Positions 1 through 4,859 of a stretch of 7,004 nucleotides of DNA are shown one piece after another. This DNA comes from Armatimonadota bacterium. GTDB lineage: Bacteria > Armatimonadota > UBA5829. The stretch's first letter is position 1; each line of letters opens with the position of its first letter. The notes beneath the pieces were generated by a model. That model saw only the letters and a program-made list of their open reading frames with translations, searched no databases and was not told the origin of the DNA. The position numbers and the translations under genes are program-made. The stretch lies in the NCBI GenBank assembly GCA_023398345.1, contig JAEWSK010000099.1, forward strand, positions 1-7,004, written 5' to 3'.

Positions 1-637
1 TCGCGCCGATGTCAAATGAGCCGTTGAATGTTTGATTTACTTTTGCCGCATTGAGACTCCATATCTGCTGATCCGTGTTTTCTAGCGTGGATATGACATT
101 TATTTTGCTTTCGCCAAACGGCAGTACCACGTCCTGTGTCCATGACTGTCCTATTTCCACTGGCCCCTCAGGAAGCAATGCATGATTTGACGCCGCATTT
201 AAAAATTTGCTCATGTCCATATTTTGAACACCGGAGGCCGCCATAAGCTTGTCCATGCCATCGACTGACAGCATTTGGCCGCGCTTTGACATCGTGGCAG
301 TGATCGACTGTCCGGCTAAAGCATTTGTTTTTTTATTTGTAGAATTCTTTGCGGCATCAGGCAGACCGCTTATTTTTACATCCTCGTAGGCCACCTTTAT
401 CTTGGCAGAGCCGTCAGGGTTTACTGCAAGCGTTTTCTGAATACAGTTCATCGTCGTTGTAATATTCATCGAAGGAAGGGACGGCATTGAAGGTATTTGC
501 ATGCTCATATCCATCTTCATTCTATACTTATCTACATCACCGGGCTTAAATTTATACTCAAGCGTCACCGGCTCGGCGAACACAGCCGCCGATAAAATAA
601 ATATAGAGGCAATGCAAAATAGCGCGAACCTTTTCAA
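1..637 (-). CDS. Secreted protein with signal peptide, DUF6263-like (partial, C-terminus outside window)
   Basis: I translated the complement by hand: it is open from a TTG start at 637-635 to the left edge, giving 212 complete codons. The N-terminus is a textbook Sec signal peptide: MKR, a hydrophobic run (residues 4-20), and a likely cleavage site at VFA-EP (after residue 21). The mature part starts LEYKFKPGD and then has a Met-rich strand pattern (KMDMSMQIPSMP). Later come a charged Asn/Lys-rich linker (about residues 95-110) and a PEGPVEIGQSWTQD segment near residue 165. An initial YKFKPGD-type strand plus a 'P-x-G-x-V-x-x-G-x-x-W' segment recalls DUF6263-type exported beta-rich proteins; that family assignment is from memory and uncertain. 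No function can be given. It is transcribed divergently from the gene at 795. No lipobox Cys is seen at the cleavage site, so it is probably secreted or periplasmic rather than a lipoprotein. Confidence 0.8.
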   Translation of the reverse strand, partial: MKRFALFCIASIFILSAAVFAEPVTLEYKFKPGDVDKYRMKMDMSMQIPSMPSLPSMNITTTMNCIQKTLAVNPDGSAKIKVAYEDVKISGLPDAAKNSTNKKTNALAGQSITATMSKRGQMLSVDGMDKLMAASGVQNMDMSKFLNAASNHALLPEGPVEIGQSWTQDVVLPFGESKINVISTLENTDQQIWSLNAAKVNQTFNGSFDIGA

Positions 638-642
638 AGTGG

Positions 643-649
643 CCCTCCT
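643..649 (-). promoter_or_regulatory. Strong Shine-Dalgarno fixing the TTG start of the secreted-protein gene
   Basis: On the minus strand AGGAGGG is followed by 5 nt (CCACT) and then TTG at 637-635. The strength and spacing of this site, together with the signal peptide beginning exactly there, decide in favour of the TTG start. Confidence 0.75.
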
Positions 650-660
650 GGATTGCAATT

Positions 661-689
661 TTTTTAGATACAATAAGCATATTCGGCAA
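661..689 (-). promoter_or_regulatory. Weak candidate promoter for the secreted-protein gene
   Basis: On the minus strand TTGCCG (689-684) and TAAAAA (666-661) are 17 nt apart, upstream of the Shine-Dalgarno at 649-643. The -10 is only 4/6 to consensus, so this is a candidate only. Confidence 0.25.
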
Positions 690-732
690 AGACGGGACGT
701 TTCCTTTAGGCACATATATGTTTTGCGAGAAG

Positions 733-771
733 TATAATCTTGGACGCTTGCCATGGGTTGTGTGTTATGCT
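733..771 (+). promoter_or_regulatory. Candidate promoters for the beta-lactamase-like gene
   Basis: Two -10-like sites lie in the divergent intergenic region. One is a perfect TATAAT at 733-738 without a recognisable -35. The other is an extended -10, TGTTATGCT, at 763-771, with a possible TTGGAC (740-745) upstream at a long 20-nt spacing. The second would start transcription near 778, giving a short leader with GAGGT at 783-787, 7 nt before the ATG at 795. Which one is used cannot be told from sequence. Confidence 0.35.
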
Positions 772-794
772 AACTTAGTGCCGAGGTTGACTAG

Positions 795-1571
795 ATGCGC
801 GACATTATAGATCGAATCGTGAAACAAATGGGCGGAACGGTCTCTATAGCTGTCCGCGACATATCGAATTCATTTGACTTCTATTACAACCCGGACGCGC
901 AAGTGAGTTCTGCGAGCACAATAAAAGTTCCAATTCTTGTCGAGGCGCTGCGACAGGCGCGCGATGGGCATATTTCGCTTTCAAAAAATTACTCACTCGA
1001 TAAGGCAGCGCGCTGCGATGGTTCGGGAGTAATATGCCACCTTTCCGAGAACATCGCTTTTTCACTGCAAGATCTGCTCACTCTGATGATAATTGTCAGC
1101 GACAACACCGCCACAAACTTTATAATCGACTTGTTGGGATTTGACGCAGTTAACGCGACAATGCGCAAAATGGGCTACAGCGGCATAAAGCTCAACAGAA
1201 AAATGTATGACTGGGAAGCGATCCGACTGGGCCGGGATAATTTAGTTGTCGCATCTGAGATGGCTGATCTTCTTTATAAAATTGCCCTACGAGAGGCCAT
1301 CAGCGGTGAGTTTGATGATATTGCGCTTAACATAATGCGCAGTCAGCTCTATGGCAATTTGCTCGGTCTTTTCTTGCCCGAAGGTGTGCTGGCAAACAAG
1401 ACGGGAAATATGGGAACGGCAATTAACGACTGCGGGGTAGTTAAAACAAACTCATTTTCCTACAGCATTGCCGTTTTTACTCAAGATACAAATTGCCTGG
1501 CTCAAACCAGCATCGACATCGCGCGCATATCAAAAACTATATTTGACGCCGCAGGAAAAAACTGTGGATGA
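795..1571 (+). CDS. Class A beta-lactamase-like serine hydrolase lacking an export signal
   Basis: The 258-residue protein belongs to the serine beta-lactamase/penicillin-binding fold (beta-lactamase2, class A type). All catalytic motifs are visible: S41-T-I-K44 (nucleophile Ser and general-base Lys), S102-D-N104, and K202-T-G204. The spacings are close to those of TEM-type enzymes (S to SDN 61, S to KTG 161). W140-E141 aligns with the omega-loop Trp-Glu that carries the deacylating Glu166. The residue expected at the Asn170 position is Leu145, so deacylation may be poor. The protein starts directly with the fold (MRDIIDRIVKQMGGTVSIAV) and has no signal peptide. An in-frame TAG at 792-794 immediately precedes the ATG, so no longer start can supply one. 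Shine-Dalgarno GAGGT is at 783-787. It could be a cytoplasmic esterase/amidase-like hydrolase, an enzyme exported by a non-Sec route, or a true lactamase; resistance is not implied. Its TGA stop lies inside the first DnaA-box-like repeat. Confidence 0.88.
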   Translation: MRDIIDRIVKQMGGTVSIAVRDISNSFDFYYNPDAQVSSASTIKVPILVEALRQARDGHISLSKNYSLDKAARCDGSGVICHLSENIAFSLQDLLTLMIIVSDNTATNFIIDLLGFDAVNATMRKMGYSGIKLNRKMYDWEAIRLGRDNLVVASEMADLLYKIALREAISGEFDDIALNIMRSQLYGNLLGLFLPEGVLANKTGNMGTAINDCGVVKTNSFSYSIAVFTQDTNCLAQTSIDIARISKTIFDAAGKNCG

Positions 1572-1619
1572 GTTCACGGAACAAACTGTGGAGTAATTGA
1601 TAAAACAAACTGTGGATTA
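1559..1619. repeat. Three direct repeats with exact 24-bp period, each holding a DnaA-box-like site
   Basis: The 10-mer AAACTGTGGA occurs at 1559-1568, 1583-1592 and 1607-1616, each exactly 24 bp from the next. Each copy extends into a minus-strand DnaA-box-like 9-mer (rc TCATCCACA, TACTCCACA, TAATCCACA). The sequence between copies is not conserved, so the box and its phase are what is kept. The first copy overlaps the stop codon of the beta-lactamase-like gene. Confidence 0.8.
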
Positions 1620-1732
1620 CTGCAGTGTTTATAAGTAGGGTTATTCCCACATAGCTGCTTTTCTAAACATTAGGGTTAACTGTTTTCTTTCCACACCGGC
1701 TTTCGCGCTGGAGTTGAGAGTAAGCTGAACCA

Positions 1733-1750
1733 TTTTCCACAGTGTCCACA
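1733..1750 (+). promoter_or_regulatory. Two abutting DnaA boxes next to the triplet tract
   Basis: TTTTCCACA (8/9 to TTATCCACA) is directly followed by GTGTCCACA (7/9), in the same orientation with no gap. In the known origin-unwinding mechanism, DnaA bound at such boxes loads further DnaA onto the adjacent triplets of one strand. Here the boxes end 4 bp before the triplets. Confidence 0.65.
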
Positions 1751-1754
1751 CTCT

Positions 1755-1772
1755 CTACCACTACTACTACTA
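1755..1772 (+). repeat. CTA triplet tract (DnaA-trio candidate)
   Basis: Six consecutive triplets read CTA-CCA-CTA-CTA-CTA-CTA; five of the six are perfect. The opposite strand reads 3'-GAT-5' repeats, the definition of a DnaA-trio. It sits 4 bp after the paired DnaA boxes and runs straight into AT-rich DNA (TATATTAAGTATAATATC). The alternative is a chance trinucleotide repeat, but the position relative to the boxes argues against that. Confidence 0.68.
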
Positions 1773-1779
1773 TATTAAG

Positions 1780-1785
1780 TATAAT
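1780..1785 (+). promoter_or_regulatory. -10 element for a near-leaderless recF transcript
   Basis: A perfect TATAAT ends 8 nt before the recF ATG at 1794, which would put the transcription start at or 1-2 nt before the start codon. No Shine-Dalgarno precedes the ATG (the sequence is ATCTTAAG), consistent with leaderless translation. There is no TTGACA-like -35; its place is taken by the CTA triplets. Since the -10 lies in the AT-rich unwinding segment, transcription and origin melting could interfere with each other. It could also simply be AT-rich DNA. Confidence 0.45.
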
Positions 1786-1793
1786 ATCTTAAG

Positions 1794-2885
1794 ATGTACA
1801 CTTCATTACTCAACCTAACGAGTTTTCGGAATTATGAGTCTCTAATTTTTGAGCCGTCCGAGTCCTTAAATGTGCTCATTGGACGAAATGCTCAAGGTAA
1901 GAGCGGCGTTTTAGAAGCTTTATACTTACTGGCTACGAGTAAGTCGCATCGCACATCGCGAGATGTCGATATGATAAGGCTAGGTGATCCGTATGCTCGT
2001 ATAGTCGGAGAAGTAAAGCGCATCGCGCGAAATGACGTTGCGTTGGAAATTGATCTAAGCAGAGTTGAGAAGAAAACAGTTAAAATCAACACAGTGAAGC
2101 GCGCAAAGATAGGAGACTTATTAGGTCAACTAAATGCTGTAATATTTAGTGATTCGGATATCGAAATGGTGCGCGGAGAACCGTCTCGAAGACGGCGTTT
2201 TCTAAATCTTGAAATATCGCAAATAAGCCCTCAGTATGTTTATGAACTGGGCCGCTATAAGAGGGTTCTAGACCAAAGAAATAATTTGCTTAAAGAGATA
2301 AAGGCCAGGCAGGCTTCGTCTGTCGGGCTGGATGTATGGGACAAACAACTTGCAGGTTACGGCGCTGCAGTAACTGCTCGTCGAACGGAGTTTGTAAACT
2401 TTCTATCCGCTGCTGCTGCCGATATATATTGCATTTTAACAGATGGATCGGAACAGTTGAAAGTTGCATATAAGCCGAGCGCAGCAGATAATGATAGTGC
2501 TTTTGAAGAAATGCTTGCGTCCAGAAGAGGACTTGATATATCAAGAGCTACAACGACATGCGGCCCGCACAGAGATGATTTGGGCATAACAATAAACACA
2601 ATGACTGCGCGGGAATACGCTTCACAAGGACAGCAGCGCACCGCAGCGATTGCAATGAAGCTGGCCGAGATAAAATTACTGCGCGACAGCGCAACTGAAA
2701 GTCCGATAGTGCTTTTAGACGATATAATGGCTGAGTTGGATGAATCCAGGCGGCATCGAGTGCTTGATCTCACATCGGGCTGCCAGACGTTTCTTACTAC
2801 GACACATCTTTCGGATGTGAGTCCGACGATGTTGCAAAATGCCGAAGTTTATGAAGTGGACTCGGGTAAGGTGAAACGGAAATGA
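1794..2885 (+). CDS. recF: RecF, DNA replication and repair recombination mediator ATPase
   Basis: At 363 residues the length is typical for RecF, an SMC-like ABC ATPase. With RecO and RecR it directs RecA loading at single-strand gaps and supports stalled replication forks. Visible motifs are the N-terminal LTSFRNYESL strand typical of RecF, Walker A G30-RNAQGK-S37, and the ABC signature S277-QGQQR282. Walker B with D-loop follows at V306-LLDDIMAELD-316, then the TTTH switch segment (TFLTTTHLSDV) near the C-terminus. The central region (about 125-245) is the helical lobe. The ATG at 1794 gives the canonical RecF N-terminus, so the start is secure although no ribosome-binding site precedes it. 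Its TGA overlaps the next gene's ATG (ATGA, 2882-2885), indicating translational coupling. It directly follows the candidate origin, in keeping with the usual linkage of recF to dnaA/dnaN/gyrB origin clusters. Confidence 0.97.
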   Translation: MYTSLLNLTSFRNYESLIFEPSESLNVLIGRNAQGKSGVLEALYLLATSKSHRTSRDVDMIRLGDPYARIVGEVKRIARNDVALEIDLSRVEKKTVKINTVKRAKIGDLLGQLNAVIFSDSDIEMVRGEPSRRRRFLNLEISQISPQYVYELGRYKRVLDQRNNLLKEIKARQASSVGLDVWDKQLAGYGAAVTARRTEFVNFLSAAAADIYCILTDGSEQLKVAYKPSAADNDSAFEEMLASRRGLDISRATTTCGPHRDDLGITINTMTAREYASQGQQRTAAIAMKLAEIKLLRDSATESPIVLLDDIMAELDESRRHRVLDLTSGCQTFLTTTHLSDVSPTMLQNAEVYEVDSGKVKRK

Positions 2886-3400
2886 GATACGGGTTTCGCA
2901 GAAGCTCCGTGTCGAGAATAGGCGGCTTTTTAAAATCGACGCTGCATGATCTCGGCGTGCAAGAAAAAATTATCGAGCAGCATGCAATGTCCAAATGGCG
3001 CGAAGTCGTTGGGCCTCAGATAGCTGCGTCGAGCAAACCGGAACGCGTCCGTGACGGAGTGCTGTTTGTCACATGCAAGTCCAGCATGTGGTCAAATGAA
3101 CTGTCGCTGCACAAACAAGACATTCTAAAACGGCTCAACAAGGCCGTCAATAAAGAAATTATTAAAGAGATACACTTCTCCGCGCGCGGGTTTAGAAAGA
3201 CCGAGCCAGATAAGCCAAAGCCTGAAAATGTCGATAAAAGTGTGGATTTCGTAGAACTGGGCGATGATGAAATAGGAGTTGCAGAAGAAGTTGCGTCAAT
3301 ATGTGACTCGGACGAACTTGCCTCAAGAGTTAAGCAGGCTATGATAACTAGCAAGCGCTTACGACAATTGCGGGCAAAGGAGAATGAAGCCGATGGCTGA
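2882..3400 (+). CDS. dciA: DciA (DUF721) replicative DNA helicase loader
   Basis: This 172-residue protein has an N-terminal DUF721 domain. The pattern W39-x-x-VVG44-x-x-IA near a helix is followed by the strand DGVLFVTCKSSMW70-SNEL74, a helical stretch (75-95) and a final strand IIKEIHF (93-99). DciA is the ancestral bacterial protein that assists loading of the DnaB helicase at the origin, in lineages lacking DnaC or DnaI. After the domain comes a Lys/Pro/Glu-rich linker (about 103-120), an acidic stretch (121-137) and a charged C-terminal helix (142-170). These extensions vary between DciA proteins. The start overlaps the recF stop by 4 bp, and AAGGTG at 2868-2873 lies 8 nt upstream. The recF-DUF721 order is recurrent in many bacteria, for example actinobacterial dnaA-dnaN-recF-DUF721-gyrB clusters. 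Identity rests on motif recall, not on a search. Confidence 0.88.
   Translation: MRYGFRRSSVSRIGGFLKSTLHDLGVQEKIIEQHAMSKWREVVGPQIAASSKPERVRDGVLFVTCKSSMWSNELSLHKQDILKRLNKAVNKEIIKEIHFSARGFRKTEPDKPKPENVDKSVDFVELGDDEIGVAEEVASICDSDELASRVKQAMITSKRLRQLRAKENEADG
3377..3382 (+). promoter_or_regulatory. Shine-Dalgarno deciding the rtcB start
   Basis: AAGGAG lies inside the end of dciA. It is only 1 nt from the first in-frame ATG (3384), too close for use, but 10 nt from the second ATG (3393). The second is therefore preferred. Confidence 0.55.
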
Positions 3401-4850
3401 GTGGCCCGGTATCCTTCAAAAGATCGACAACTTCCGCTGGCGCATTCCACAGTCCTACAAGTCGGGAATGAGAACAGATGGCATCATATATGCCACCGAG
3501 AGCATGATAGCTCAAATACGCAACGACGAAGCACCGGAGCAAGTCGCAAATGTCGCATTTCTCCCAGGCATAATAGGACATTCAATGGCCATGCCCGACA
3601 TTCACTGGGGCTACGGCTTTCCCATAGGTGGGGTAGCGGCGATGCAATATGACGAAGGTGTCGTCTCCCCAGGCGGTGTGGGATATGATATAAACTGTGG
3701 TGTTCGGCTTATACGCAGCGACCTCACTTTTGACGATATTAAAGGCAAGGTTCGCGATCTTTGCGATCAGTTTTTCTTAAATATCCCCGCAGGAGTTGGC
3801 GGAGAAGGCAAACTTCGAGTTGATGAAAACGAACTAAAAGCCGTAATGCGCAAGGGCGCAAAATGGATGATCGAGCGCGGCATTGGCTTTAGCGAGGACA
3901 TCGAAGTAAGCGAGCAGAATGGCTGTCTGGATTTTGCCGATCCTGATTGTATTTCAAAAGAAGCTATAAAACGGGGTCGTCCGCAGCTCGGCACGCTTGG
4001 CGCCGGAAATCACTTTCTTGAAATTCAAGCCGTTGAAGAAATTTATGACGAGCGCATCGCCGAAGTTTTTGGAATTACCGGTAAAGGACAGATAACTGTT
4101 ATGATTCACACAGGAAGTCGAGGATTCGGCCACCAAGTGTGTGAAGACAACTTGCAAGTGATGCAGCGCGCTGTGGTAAAATACGGCATTAACTTGCCCG
4201 ACCGCCAACTTGCATGTGCGCCGGTGACATCTAAAGAAGGTCAGGACTACCTTCGAGCAATGGCATGCGCGGCGAATTTTGCTTGGGCAAACAGGCAGGC
4301 GATAGCGCATTGGGTGCGGGAAAGTTTTGAAAGAGTGCTCGGCGCGGGAGCACACAAATTGGGACTGCGGCAGGTATACGATGTCGCGCACAACATGGCA
4401 AAAATCGAGGATCATGAGTATAACGGAAAGCTTATGAAGCTTTGCGTTCATCGGAAGGGCGCGACGCGGGCGTTCGGGCCAAACAATCCGCACGTTTCCG
4501 AAATTTACAGATCGGTGGGCCAACCTGTTATAGTTCCCGGAGATATGGGTCGATACTCGTTTTTGCTGGTTGGGACAGATAATGCGATGAAAAATACATG
4601 GGGCTCGACATGCCACGGCGCGGGCCGAATGATGAGCAGACATGCGGCAATAAAGCGCATGCGCGGTAAAGACGTGCAGGAAGAATTGGCGGCGCGAGGA
4701 ATTGTAGTAAAGGCGAAAGGGCGAGATACGCTGTCCGAAGAGGCCTCGTATGCGTATAAAGATGTGGCCGATGTAGTTGAAACTTGCGCCGGAGCGGACA
4801 TTTCGAGATTAGTCGCCAAGATGCGCCCTTTAGGCGTTGTGAAAGGTTGA
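3393..4850 (+). CDS. rtcB: RtcB RNA ligase (3'-phosphate/5'-OH joining)
   Basis: This is a full-length RtcB, 485 residues from the ATG at 3393. The ATG at 3384 would add three residues (MKP) but has a badly spaced Shine-Dalgarno. RtcB joins RNA 2',3'-cyclic-phosphate or 3'-phosphate ends to 5'-OH ends using GTP and Mn2+. It does this in tRNA splicing in archaea/eukaryotes and in RNA repair in bacteria. The full active site is visible: D99 and C102 in GGVGYDINCGVR, N206-H207 in GAGNHFLE, H239 in HTGSRGFGH, H333 in YDVAHN. H408 in STCHGAGR is the guanylation site by comparison with the Pyrococcus enzyme. Length and motif spacing match the long bacterial/archaeal form and no intein is present. 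The start overlaps the dciA stop by 8 bp, so it is translationally linked to the replication genes. No archease, RtcA or RtcR gene accompanies it here. Confidence 0.96.
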   Translation: MAEWPGILQKIDNFRWRIPQSYKSGMRTDGIIYATESMIAQIRNDEAPEQVANVAFLPGIIGHSMAMPDIHWGYGFPIGGVAAMQYDEGVVSPGGVGYDINCGVRLIRSDLTFDDIKGKVRDLCDQFFLNIPAGVGGEGKLRVDENELKAVMRKGAKWMIERGIGFSEDIEVSEQNGCLDFADPDCISKEAIKRGRPQLGTLGAGNHFLEIQAVEEIYDERIAEVFGITGKGQITVMIHTGSRGFGHQVCEDNLQVMQRAVVKYGINLPDRQLACAPVTSKEGQDYLRAMACAANFAWANRQAIAHWVRESFERVLGAGAHKLGLRQVYDVAHNMAKIEDHEYNGKLMKLCVHRKGATRAFGPNNPHVSEIYRSVGQPVIVPGDMGRYSFLLVGTDNAMKNTWGSTCHGAGRMMSRHAAIKRMRGKDVQEELAARGIVVKAKGRDTLSEEASYAYKDVADVVETCAGADISRLVAKMRPLGVVKG

Positions 4851-4859
4851 GACCACTGT

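Larger units (their letters stand above)
1559..1793. other. oriC: Candidate chromosomal replication origin (oriC) with basal unwinding module
   Basis: This non-coding stretch carries DnaA-box-like 9-mers in two orientations. On the minus strand are TGTGGATGA 1563-1571, TGTGGAGTA 1587-1595 and TGTGGATTA 1611-1619. On the plus strand are CTTTCCACA 1687-1695, TTTTCCACA 1733-1741 and GTGTCCACA 1742-1750. Against TTATCCACA they score 7/9 or 8/9; none is perfect. The last two boxes abut. They are followed by CTCT, then CTA-type triplets (1755-1772), then a stretch of A/T-rich DNA (1773-1793) reaching the recF ATG. This order (box pair, 4-bp spacer, CTA triplets, AT-rich DNA) is the basal unwinding layout known from the Bacillus subtilis origin (DnaA-trios, 3'-GAT-5' on the opposite strand). 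The downstream recF and helicase-loader dciA support the reading. dnaA and dnaN are not in the window. Confidence 0.72.

Noticed and set aside
501..737. 78-codon plus-strand reading frame
   Set aside because: It is antisense to the signal-peptide end and Shine-Dalgarno of the minus-strand gene, has no ribosome-binding site and no recognisable features.
1641..1651. Additional DnaA box in TTATTCCCACA
   Set aside because: The aligned 9-mer matches only 6/9; it needs an inserted base to fit, so it was not counted.
3954..4643. 229-codon minus-strand frame
   Set aside because: It is antisense to the conserved catalytic core of rtcB and shows only composition-driven openness.
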